In this document: in pieces, positions 46,568 to 54,117 of the stretch | Layout of the letters: each line of letters starts with the position of its first letter | How positions within the stretch are numbered: the first letter of the stretch is position 1 | Origin: Sphingobium subterraneum | Lineage (GTDB): Bacteria; Pseudomonadota; Alphaproteobacteria; Sphingomonadales; Sphingomonadaceae | Assembly: GCF_014199435.1 (NCBI RefSeq) | Contig: NZ_JACIJP010000001.1 | Coordinates: 1,054,001 to 1,118,000 of the forward strand | Length of the DNA stretch: 64,000 bases | Reading direction: 5' to 3' | Notes under the pieces: generated by a model | Seen by the model: only the letters and a program-made list of their open reading frames with translations | Database searches by the model: none | What the model was told of the DNA's origin: nothing | Program-made: the position numbers and the translations under genes

Positions 46568-47613
46568 TGGGTGAGCGACTCCGCTTGGACCCCGGCAGAA
46601 ACATTGGCCATATCGTCCGTAATCCTGCGCGTGATGTCCGCCTCCAGCAACCGCGCCGCCACATGAACCGCGTTGGCGACGCCCGTTGCGTCCGCGCTGC
46701 CATGGCTTTTTACCACCACGCCGTTGAGACCAAGGAACACGGCACCATTATGCACATTGGGGTCGAGATGATGCTTGAGCAGATGCATCGCCGGTTTTGA
46801 GATCAGAAAGCCGATCTTCGAACGCACCGAGCTGGTGAACGCGCGCCGTAACAGGTCGGTGACAAACCGCGCGGTGCCCTCGGCTGTCTTGAGCGCCACA
46901 TTTCCGGAAAACCCGTCGCTGACGATCACATCGGTTTCACCCGATCCGATCTTGTCGCCCTCGGTGAAGCCATCAAACTGCATCTTGAGCGTGGTTGCCG
47001 CGCGGAGGATGGCGGCGGCGTCGCGAATCTCATCCGTGCCCTTAAGCTCTTCCGTGCCGATGTTGAGCAGGCGCACACGGGGTCGATCCAGATCCATGAG
47101 CGCGCGCGCATAGGCCGCACCCATCACCGCGAACTGCACCAGATTGCGGCTGTCGCATTCGGTGTTCGCGCCCAGATCGAGCATCACGACATCGTTCGCG
47201 CCCAATGTCGGTAATAAGGCTGCCAATGCGGGCCGGTCGATCCCCGGCATGGTGCGCAGCGCAACCTTCGCCATTGCCATTAGCGCGCCGGTATTGCCGG
47301 CGGACACCGCAGCGCCCGCCTCGCCCGACTTAACGGCCCGGATGGCCAGTCCCATGGACGTGCTGTTCGCTTTGCGCAACGCGGCGCTTGGCTTGTCGCT
47401 GCCATCGACGATCCCATCGCAATGGATGATCGTCGACGCCGCTTTCAGATTGGGATGATTTTCCAGCGCCGCCCGGATACGGGCTTCGTCGCCAAACAGG
47501 CTGAAGCGCAGACCATCATGCCGACGACGAGCCTGTGCGACGCCCGCCATCATGATGCGCACGCCCTCGTCGCCGCCCATCGCGTCTATGGCGATATGCG
47601 GCCTGCCTGTCAC
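46564..47613 (-). CDS. plsX: Phosphate acyltransferase PlsX
   Basis: A 349-residue enzyme making acyl-phosphate from acyl-ACP, the substrate for PlsY (5512-6156). Motifs include [34 protein letters not shown] and [15 protein letters not shown]. The order rpmF-plsX-fabH is the classic bacterial arrangement. Its stop overlaps the fabH start. Confidence 0.97.
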   Translation of the reverse strand: MTGRPHIAIDAMGGDEGVRIMMAGVAQARRRHDGLRFSLFGDEARIRAALENHPNLKAASTIIHCDGIVDGSDKPSAALRKANSTSMGLAIRAVKSGEAGAAVSAGNTGALMAMAKVALRTMPGIDRPALAALLPTLGANDVVMLDLGANTECDSRNLVQFAVMGAAYARALMDLDRPRVRLLNIGTEELKGTDEIRDAAAILRAATTLKMQFDGFTEGDKIGSGETDVIVSDGFSGNVALKTAEGTARFVTDLLRRAFTSSVRSKIGFLISKPAMHLLKHHLDPNVHNGAVFLGLNGVVVKSHGSADATGVANAVHVAARLLEADITRRITDDMANVSAGVQAESLTQ

Positions 47614-47641
47614 TTATTCCCCCCCGCGGAGTAAGTTACCG

Positions 47642-47821
47642 TTATGCTCCGACGGCAATTACTTCACGACCATTATAATGGCCACAGCTGTTGCACATGT
47701 GATGCGGACGCTTCAGTTCGCCGCAGTTCGAGCATTCCTGAAACGACTCGACCGTCAGCGAATCGTGGCTACGGCGCATGCCGCGCTTGGAAGGAGAAGT
47801 TTTCCGCTTTGGGACAGCCAT
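47642..47821 (-). CDS. rpmF: 50S ribosomal protein L32
   Basis: A 59-residue protein beginning [20 protein letters not shown]. It carries a zinc-ribbon-like motif [20 protein letters not shown] and ends in REVIAVGA, all matching L32. It is 28 nt upstream of plsX on the same strand. Confidence 0.95.
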   Translation of the reverse strand: MAVPKRKTSPSKRGMRRSHDSLTVESFQECSNCGELKRPHHMCNSCGHYNGREVIAVGA

Positions 47822-48056
47822 GTCGGCACCTGTTTTCCGTAAGTGTCAATATCCAGACGAATCTCTGAGCCAAATGACCTGTCGATGACAGCGGGATTAC
47901 AGCAAAAGCTGCAACCCGTTTGGACCGGATTATCGCGAAGTCCTGCGCCTATAGCTGTTTTTCGCGGAGGCGCAAGCCATTCCTTGCACCACGGCCAGCC
48001 ATCGGTTGCGCTCGGCGGTTTCTCGCCGGACGCCTATCCGCTCATGGAGAAGCGGG

Positions 48057-48746
48057 TCAGAGAACCGCTCCATCCCTGCGGCCCAGGACACGGTCCGCCA
48101 CAAATCCATTGGTTGCCCGCTCATGGCCAAAGGTGCTCATCGGGCCATGCCCAGGCACGAACGCCGTATCATTACCCAGCGGCCATAACCGCCCGGTGAT
48201 CGCATCGATCAGATCCTGATGATTGCCCATCGGGAAATCCGTCCGGCCGATCGATCCCTGAAACAATACGTCTCCTACAATCGCGAGGTGCGAGGGCGCA
48301 TGGTAGAACACGACATGTCCGGGGGTGTGGCCGGGGCAATGGAGGACATCAAGCGTGAGCTCGCCCACCTGCACCGTGTCCCCCTGCACCAGCCACCGGT
48401 CGGGTTCGAACACTTTCCCGTCGATGCCATAGGAACGGCCATCATCTTCCAAGCGCGCAATCCAGAAACGGTCCGCCTCATGCGGCCCCTCAATCGGCAC
48501 GCCCAGTTCCTGCGCCAATGTTCCCGCCTGCCCGCAATGGTCGATATGGCCATGGGTAACGAGGATCTTCTCGATCGTCACACCGTGCTGCGCGGCGGCG
48601 GCCTTCAAGCGGTCCAGATCGCCGCCCGGATCGACGAAGGCCCCGCGCATGGTCTTCGTGCACCATAACAGGGTGCAGTTCTGCTCGAGCGGTGTCACCG
48701 GAACAATGGCAGCGCGAAGCGGCGGCAAGGTGTTGGTCGTGTCCAT
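48057..48746 (-). CDS. MBL-fold metallo-hydrolase, glyoxalase II / YcbL-like
   Basis: A 229-residue metallo-beta-lactamase-fold hydrolase. The metal motif is THGHIDHCG, with further ligands expected in HCPGHTPGH, GDVLF and PGHGP. It resembles YcbL and glyoxalase II-related thioester hydrolases, so a glutathione or thioester substrate is possible but not proven. ATG 48746 is used; the frame also has a Met three codons earlier. Confidence 0.9.
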   Translation of the reverse strand: MDTTNTLPPLRAAIVPVTPLEQNCTLLWCTKTMRGAFVDPGGDLDRLKAAAAQHGVTIEKILVTHGHIDHCGQAGTLAQELGVPIEGPHEADRFWIARLEDDGRSYGIDGKVFEPDRWLVQGDTVQVGELTLDVLHCPGHTPGHVVFYHAPSHLAIVGDVLFQGSIGRTDFPMGNHQDLIDAITGRLWPLGNDTAFVPGHGPMSTFGHERATNGFVADRVLGRRDGAVL

Positions 48747-48791
48747 TGCCCACATGTGGGCAAAAGGCGCGATCGTTGCAACCGCCCGTCG

Positions 48792-49469
48792 TCAGTTCAT
48801 CCGCCGTCCGGCCCACACCACGCGCCCGACGATATCGATCAGCGCCGGATCGATATCCGGCCAATTGGGATAATGCGGATTGTCGCTCGAAATCGATAGT
48901 GCCCGCCCCTTTTGCCGCGGCATCACAGCGACGCGCTTTACCATCAACGCGCCATCAAGACGCAGCACATAAATGCCGTCGCGCAACCGATCCGTTCCAT
49001 CTGCGCGATTGACCATGATGTCGTCGCCATCGGTGAGCGTGGGCGCCATGGATTCGCCCGAAACCTGAATGATCGAAAGATTGTCGGCGCTGACGCCGAA
49101 GGATCTCAACCATTTTGGATCAAATGCGATCGCGCCGGACGAGTGTTCATCGACATTGAGCGCGCCTCCACCCGCCGACGCGCCAATCGACAAGCGCTGG
49201 ACGACCGCGAGCGCAGTTGGTGGTGGCCGTTTTACAGGATTGTTATAGGATTTTTCCTTAAAACCCTCCATCAGCGACGCCTCGTCTACACCGAAATAGC
49301 GCGCCAGAATATGGCGGTCCGCCTCGTCCAGCTTTCGAGGAGTCCCACGCTTGATAAACTGTTGAATATACGCGGGATTGCGCCCGATCATTTTGGATAT
49401 GGCGCCATAGCTGTCGCCCTTGGCGGAAATCAGCCTTTCAAGGACCTGCCGGGGGGTACGATCATCCAT
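48792..49469 (-). CDS. S24-family (LexA/CI-type) repressor
   Basis: A 225-residue regulator combining an N-terminal helix-turn-helix (YGAISKMIGRNPAYIQQFIKRG) with a C-terminal S24 self-cleaving domain. The catalytic Ser lies in VSGESMAPTL and the Lys in ALMVKRVAV. An Ala-Gly cleavage site could be in GASAGGGAL. It resembles phage-like CI repressors and chromosomal stress regulators. It is divergent from two small genes, with several palindromes between them (49487-49539). Confidence 0.87.
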   Translation of the reverse strand: MDDRTPRQVLERLISAKGDSYGAISKMIGRNPAYIQQFIKRGTPRKLDEADRHILARYFGVDEASLMEGFKEKSYNNPVKRPPPTALAVVQRLSIGASAGGGALNVDEHSSGAIAFDPKWLRSFGVSADNLSIIQVSGESMAPTLTDGDDIMVNRADGTDRLRDGIYVLRLDGALMVKRVAVMPRQKGRALSISSDNPHYPNWPDIDPALIDIVGRVVWAGRRMN

Positions 49470-49486
49470 AATGGCTTCATACTCGA

Positions 49487-49539
49487 AGGAAATTTCCTAG
49501 ACAAGTAGGATTTTGCAGGAAATATAGGAATCATCCTAT
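49487..49539. promoter_or_regulatory. Cluster of TCCTA/TAGGA palindromes between repressor and divergent genes
   Basis: Three overlapping or adjacent dyads occur: AGGAAATTTCCT (49487-49498); TCCTA, 6 nt, TAGGA (49495-49510); and ATAGGA, 4 nt, TCCTAT (49524-49539). They share TAGGA half-sites and lie in the 130-nt gap between the S24 repressor and the small gene at 49600. They are candidate operators for the repressor. Confidence 0.55.
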
Positions 49540-49599
49540 CCGCCTGCCCGTCAGAAGGCAATGGCGGAAGATCGACCACCAGCGAAGGAGAATGCGGCG

Positions 49600-49785
49600 A
49601 TGCTGATCAGGAAAATTGAGACCTTTTTACGCGAATCGGGGATGGCGCCGACGCGCTTCGGCCGGGATGCGGTGCGCGATCCGCGCCTGGTATTCGATTT
49701 GCGCAATGGCCGCGAACCGTCCGCACGGATGACGAAAAGAGTAGAACATTTCATGAACATTTGGCGTGAGGAGGCCGCGCGATGA
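49600..49785 (+). CDS. Small conserved-looking protein, unknown
   Basis: A 61-residue protein (MLIRKIETFLRESGMAPTRF ... RMTKRVEHFMNIWREEAAR). It looks helical and basic and may contain a helix-turn-helix-like fold, but I do not recognise a family with certainty. ATG 49600 has AAGGAGAA 7 nt upstream; a longer frame starts at 49561. It is divergent from the S24 repressor and overlaps the next gene (ATGA), so it is probably its direct target. Confidence 0.68.
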   Translation: MLIRKIETFLRESGMAPTRFGRDAVRDPRLVFDLRNGREPSARMTKRVEHFMNIWREEAAR

Positions 49786-50258
49786 CCGCATTTCCTCAGT
49801 CACGGCGGGCAGCCCCAGGGTATTCCGGCAGCATAACGGTCCCCCGCGTAAAGCCCCGCCCCCATGTCGTACCGGAAACCGCTGCGACGCGGGAAGTCTC
49901 CCCGCCGCAGTCCGGCGTCACACGCCGAGATCCGCTGGGCCGCCTTATCTCGCAGCTTGTCCAGCTGGCTGGACCGGATGCATATATGGCCGAAAGTACT
50001 AGTCGCCCATGGGCCAGCGCCACCTTCGTGGGCGCGCAGCATGTCCTGACACTGTGCATCGGTTCAGCCGAAAATTCGCACGAACATACGCTTGAACAAG
50101 TGGCGGACCGCTTCGCCCATGCTCTACCGGAAGCGGACTTCCGGATCCCCGGTCATATCGTTGCGGACATTGTCATCGACGAACGGCGCCGGATGGACGA
50201 GCGCTCTCCGGCGTCGGTCCAGTTCCGGATTACCGCCCTGACGATCGAGGACTGGTAA
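49782..50258 (+). CDS. Hypothetical protein
   Basis: A 158-residue protein without recognised domain. The N-terminal third is Pro/Arg-rich and probably disordered. The rest (about residues 75-158) has predicted mixed secondary structure, including THVLTLCIGS-like strands and HTLEQVADRFAHALPEADFRI, and ends ALTIEDW. It is translationally coupled to the small gene before it. Convergent with the 303-residue membrane protein gene, 3 nt apart. Confidence 0.65.
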   Translation: MTAFPQSRRAAPGYSGSITVPRVKPRPHVVPETAATREVSPPQSGVTRRDPLGRLISQLVQLAGPDAYMAESTSRPWASATFVGAQHVLTLCIGSAENSHEHTLEQVADRFAHALPEADFRIPGHIVADIVIDERRRMDERSPASVQFRITALTIEDW

Positions 50259-50261
50259 GGC

Positions 50262-51173
50262 TTAGCCCGCTTTTGCGGTGATGCCCCGCAGGGTGGCAAG
50301 GGCTGCCTGGAGGTCGTTGTCCTGTACCACCGGGGCGGCGGCCTCCAAGTCCGGAATGACCGGAGCAGGAGCAGATATTGAACCCGACACCTGATCGGCG
50401 ATCGTCCGCAGCGTCGCGCTATCGAAGGGAACGGCGTTCTGCTGAGCCGCCGCGCGTTGCCGCGCAATGCCGCGCTCCAGCCGCTCGGCCAGTTCGCTGA
50501 TGGTCGGCAGACGGTCGCCCACTTCCGTACCGTCCCGCGGTTCAGCCCGGGGCGTGCCAGCACCCATCGTCGCCCCGATGCGCTCCATTTCCGCCTTGAT
50601 GGCCTCCCAGGGCATTGGTTCGGGCGTACGCGGCATGTCGAGTCCCTCGGCGTCGACAACGACGCCGTCCGGCATGACATCATCTTCGCCATGCATGATG
50701 GAAGTCGAGGGCTCCACATCGACGGAGGGGGCCTGCGCCAGATCGCGGCTGGCAAAGATAGGCGAGCGCGCCGGCGCATCCGGATGCGCATCGGCCCGGC
50801 GTGCCACGGGCGCGTTGCGGTCACTCTCCCGGCTCTCCGCCCCGGAGTCACCCCTGCGCGCGAACGCGGTCAGTCTGGAAAATGCCGATGCCATGGATAG
50901 TCCCCTCTTCTCACTCTTTGCTTCATCAACGCGCGACGACCGCGCACCCAGCGTTGCCACCACACCGGCAGCGAACACCGCTGCGCTGCCTGCGACCAAC
51001 AGCCGCGCGGTCATTCCGAGCGGTGGCGCGGCAGCCGGAATCCATTCCGAAACGCCGCTGCTCGCCAAAAGCATTTCGAGCATGGGCACGGGCACCGTGA
51101 AAGCCGCGACCCCCGCCCCCGCCCCGGCCAGAGCCACCAAAATTCCTGTTGGTTTTCCGTTCACGTCCTGCAT
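50262..51173 (-). CDS. Hypothetical membrane protein near exosortase-A locus
   Basis: A 303-residue protein with two N-terminal membrane segments (about residues 10-35 and 55-78) and a long cytoplasmic or periplasmic tail that is low-complexity, acidic and Pro-rich, with helical patches (EAIKAEMERIGATMG; TISELAERLERGIARQ). No known family is recognised. It begins 6 nt after the exosortase-A-associated glycosyltransferase stop and is probably co-transcribed, so a role in polysaccharide or protein sorting is possible. Confidence 0.65.
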   Translation of the reverse strand: MQDVNGKPTGILVALAGAGAGVAAFTVPVPMLEMLLASSGVSEWIPAAAPPLGMTARLLVAGSAAVFAAGVVATLGARSSRVDEAKSEKRGLSMASAFSRLTAFARRGDSGAESRESDRNAPVARRADAHPDAPARSPIFASRDLAQAPSVDVEPSTSIMHGEDDVMPDGVVVDAEGLDMPRTPEPMPWEAIKAEMERIGATMGAGTPRAEPRDGTEVGDRLPTISELAERLERGIARQRAAAQQNAVPFDSATLRTIADQVSGSISAPAPVIPDLEAAAPVVQDNDLQAALATLRGITAKAG

Positions 51174-51179
51174 CCCGTT

Positions 51180-52403
51180 TCACGCGGCCTTTGACCGCTG
51201 CGCTCCGTTCAAGAGCTGTTCGTACACCGGCTGATAGCGTAAAATATTTGCCGACCAGTTACGTTCGGCCTCGACGAAGGCGCGTGCTGCAGCCCGCCGC
51301 TCGTCCCAGATCGCACGGTCGGTAAGCAGGCCGACCAGCGCATCCGCCATCGCCTGCGGATCATCCGGTGCGAACAATGTGCCCGTCACGCCGTCGGTGA
51401 TCAGTTCACGGTGGCCGCCCACGCTGGACGCTGCAACAAGACGGCCCTGCGCCATGGCTTCCAGCGGCTTGAGCGGCGTCACCAGCTCGGTGAGGCGCAT
51501 CGCCTTGCGGGGATAGGCCAGAATATCGATCAGACTGTAATAGCGCTCGACCTCGTCATGCGGCACACGCCCGACGAAGCGGATCGCGCCGGCCACGGAC
51601 GAGGCGTCCGCCTGTGCACGCAGTGCGGCTTCCTTTGGTCCGCCGCCCACCAGCAGCAGTTTGGCAAGCGGACGACGCGCGACGATCATCGGCATCGCCG
51701 CGATCAGATCGTCCAGCCCCTCATAATCGTAAAAGCTGCCGATAAATCCCAGCACCTCCGCGCCATCGAGCCCGAGCTGCGCGCGCAGTGCGGCGTCGGG
51801 CGGCACCGGCGCACCGAACATGTCCATGTCTACGCCGTTGGGCGAAACGATGATCTTCGCCGGGTCGATACCCCGTCCGATCAGTTCGTTACGAAGCCCT
51901 TCACAAATCACCGCGACCGCGTCGGCGGTGCGCACGGCGTGCGTTTCGAGCTGGCGCGTCAACCAGTAGCGCGCGCTTCCTTCGGCGCCGGTGCCGTTGC
52001 CGACCGCCGCATCCTCCCAGAACGCCCGAATTTCGTAAATCGTCGGGATGCCGTGCCGCCGCGCCACGCGTTGAGCCGCCAGAGCGTTGAGCACCGGCGA
52101 ATGGCCATGGATGACGTCTGGCCGCCACTGCTGCACCAGAGCCTCGATCGCATCGGCATGCGCGCCGATTTCCCGCCACTCGCGGATCAAAGCGTTGCCC
52201 GTGGGGCGCTTACCCGTAGTGCGATAGAACATCAGGCCGTCGACCGTTTCGGCTTTCGGCCCTGCGGCGCTGTGGCGGAACCCGGTAATCCCCCGCACGT
52301 CCCAGCCCCGCGCCATCTGGGCCCGCAGGATCGCACGCGTGCGGAACGTATATCCGCTGTGCAGCGGCAGACTGTGGTCGAGAACATGCAGGATGCGGGT
52401 CAT
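51180..52403 (-). CDS. Glycosyltransferase, exosortase A-associated (GT4 type)
   Basis: A 407-residue GT-B glycosyltransferase. The N-terminus ILHVLDHSLPLHSGYTFRTR is the signature of the exosortase-A-associated glycosyltransferase group. The C-terminal domain has LGFIGSFYDYEGLDDLIAA, GGGPKEAALRAQA and the acidic motif region VTPLKPLEAMAQGRLVAASS. It likely adds a sugar during exopolysaccharide or glycoprotein assembly. ATG 52403 is used. The exosortase itself is not in the window. Confidence 0.9.
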   Translation of the reverse strand: MTRILHVLDHSLPLHSGYTFRTRAILRAQMARGWDVRGITGFRHSAAGPKAETVDGLMFYRTTGKRPTGNALIREWREIGAHADAIEALVQQWRPDVIHGHSPVLNALAAQRVARRHGIPTIYEIRAFWEDAAVGNGTGAEGSARYWLTRQLETHAVRTADAVAVICEGLRNELIGRGIDPAKIIVSPNGVDMDMFGAPVPPDAALRAQLGLDGAEVLGFIGSFYDYEGLDDLIAAMPMIVARRPLAKLLLVGGGPKEAALRAQADASSVAGAIRFVGRVPHDEVERYYSLIDILAYPRKAMRLTELVTPLKPLEAMAQGRLVAASSVGGHRELITDGVTGTLFAPDDPQAMADALVGLLTDRAIWDERRAAARAFVEAERNWSANILRYQPVYEQLLNGAQRSKAA

Positions 52404-52526
52404 GACACCACTTCTGTGCCGCAAAAGTGTTAACGGAGCGTCAACCACAACTGTTTAGGGCATGCTTAGATGAGGGGCGAAGGGCGTCCTTCCGCGCGAA
52501 GTCAACAGCAGGCGTCCCACAGGCCG

Positions 52527-52688
52527 ATGATCGACATTTTCTCCCTGCTACTCAGCCATGGCCTGCTGCTGCTCGTGTTGTGGCGTCTGACAAAGCGCGA
52601 CGATCTGGATGATGACGCGGCTGTGCCGCCTGAGGCGACGGAACCGACAGATCAGCCCAGCGCGACGAGGCCGTTCGACTATGCGTGA
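52527..52688 (+). CDS. Small single-helix membrane protein
   Basis: A 53-residue protein with one N-terminal membrane helix (IFSLLLSHGLLLLVLWRL) followed by an acidic Asp/Pro tail. It is divergent from the glycosyltransferase and overlaps the O-glycosylation ligase gene by 8 nt, so it is likely co-translated with it. It has no family I recognise. Confidence 0.58.
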   Translation: MIDIFSLLLSHGLLLLVLWRLTKRDDLDDDAAVPPEATEPTDQPSATRPFDYA

Positions 52689-54042
52689 CCTTTTTCTGGT
52701 CGCGTTCCTCGCCGCCTATTTCGCGCTGGCGTTCAAGCGGCCGTTCCTGTTCTTTCTGGTCTACACCTATATCGACATCGTCTCGCCCCAGCGGCTGAGC
52801 TATTTCCTCCTCAACAGCGTACCGATCTCCGCCATCGCCTTCGGGTTGGCATTCCTCGGCTGGGCGTTCATCGACGACAAGCGGGATTCGCGTATTTCGG
52901 TCCGCCAGATCCTGATCCTCGCGCTGCTGGTCTGGTGCGGATACACGACCAGCCACGCCGATTTCCCGGTCGAGGCGGCATCGAAATGGAGTTGGGTGTG
53001 GAAGTCGCTCGTCTTCGCGGTTTTCCTGCCCCTTACCTTGCGCACCCGGCTGCGGATCGAAGCGCTTGCCCTGACGATGATCCTCAGCGCCAGTTCGATC
53101 ATCGTCACCGGCGGGATCAAGACAGCCTTGTCCGGCGGCGGCTATGGCTCGCTCAACCTGATGGTCGACAATAACAGCGGGCTATACGAAGGCTCGATCA
53201 TCTCGACGGTTGCGATCGCCATCATTCCGTTGATTGTCTGGCTCGCCCGCCATGGGACAATCATTCGTCCGTCCCGGTTGGTGACCTTATATGCGGGCGC
53301 ACTGATCTTTGCCTGTCTGCTCATTCCGGTGGGGACAGAGGCGCGGACCGGTCTGTTGTGCATCGGTATGCTCGGGGGGCTGCTGTGGCTCCATGCCAAA
53401 CGACGGATGCTCTACGGGAGTCTGGTGGCGCTCGCCGCGCTTGCGGCCATTCCCCTGCTTCCCAGCAATTTCACGAACCGGATGAACACCATCCAGAACT
53501 ATCAGGGCGACCAGAGCGCATCGACCCGACTGCAGGTCTGGAAATGGACCTGGGACTACGCCAAGGTCCATCCCGGTGGTGGGGGCTTCGACGCCTATCG
53601 CTCGAACAGCTTCACATACGACACCGTGCAGAAGGATGGTGCACCGGGCAGCGAGCGGCTGACCCGCGTCCGCATCACGGAAAAATCCCGTGCCTATCAC
53701 AACAGCTATTTCGAAGTTCTGGGGGAACAGGGCTATCTGGGTTTTGCGCTCTGGATCACGGTCCATATTTTGTCGCTTGGCAGCATATTCCGGCTCTATC
53801 GCTCCATGCGGACCACGACGAACGAACGCGAACGCTGGGTGGCGCCGCTTGCCCTCGCTTTGCTCCAGGGACATCTGATTTGCCTTCTGGGATCGATGTT
53901 CGTCGGCATTGCCTATCAACCGTTCATCTTCATGATGCTGGCGCTCGAGATCGGTCTTTCGACCTATATGCGGCGCAAGAAACGGGAAGCCGCCACGCTC
54001 CCGATCTTCGCGCCCCATACAGCCACATTGCCCCGCACCTAA
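52681..54042 (+). CDS. Putative O-glycosylation ligase, exosortase A system-associated (Wzy/O-antigen ligase-like)
   Basis: A 453-residue polytopic membrane protein. Many hydrophobic segments flank a large extracytoplasmic loop of about residues 275-350 (FTNRMNTIQNYQGDQSASTR; RAYHNSYFEVLGEQGYLG), with the Wzy/WaaL-type HNSYFEVL region. The N-terminal MRDLFLVAFLAAYFALAFKRP fits the exosortase-A-associated ligase group. It may polymerise or ligate the polysaccharide. It overlaps the small membrane protein gene and is divergent from the glycosyltransferase. Confidence 0.88.
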   Translation: MRDLFLVAFLAAYFALAFKRPFLFFLVYTYIDIVSPQRLSYFLLNSVPISAIAFGLAFLGWAFIDDKRDSRISVRQILILALLVWCGYTTSHADFPVEAASKWSWVWKSLVFAVFLPLTLRTRLRIEALALTMILSASSIIVTGGIKTALSGGGYGSLNLMVDNNSGLYEGSIISTVAIAIIPLIVWLARHGTIIRPSRLVTLYAGALIFACLLIPVGTEARTGLLCIGMLGGLLWLHAKRRMLYGSLVALAALAAIPLLPSNFTNRMNTIQNYQGDQSASTRLQVWKWTWDYAKVHPGGGGFDAYRSNSFTYDTVQKDGAPGSERLTRVRITEKSRAYHNSYFEVLGEQGYLGFALWITVHILSLGSIFRLYRSMRTTTNERERWVAPLALALLQGHLICLLGSMFVGIAYQPFIFMMLALEIGLSTYMRRKKREAATLPIFAPHTATLPRT

Positions 54043-54117
54043 AAAATACAAACGATTTCATGGCCATTTAACCGTTTCTTATCCATCCATGCCCTATGGA
54101 GAAGGGTGCAATGTGGG

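Noticed and set aside
49245-49260. AGGA-N4-TCCT within the S24 gene as an additional operator
   Set aside because: It lies in coding sequence and its arms are only four bases long, so chance is likely.
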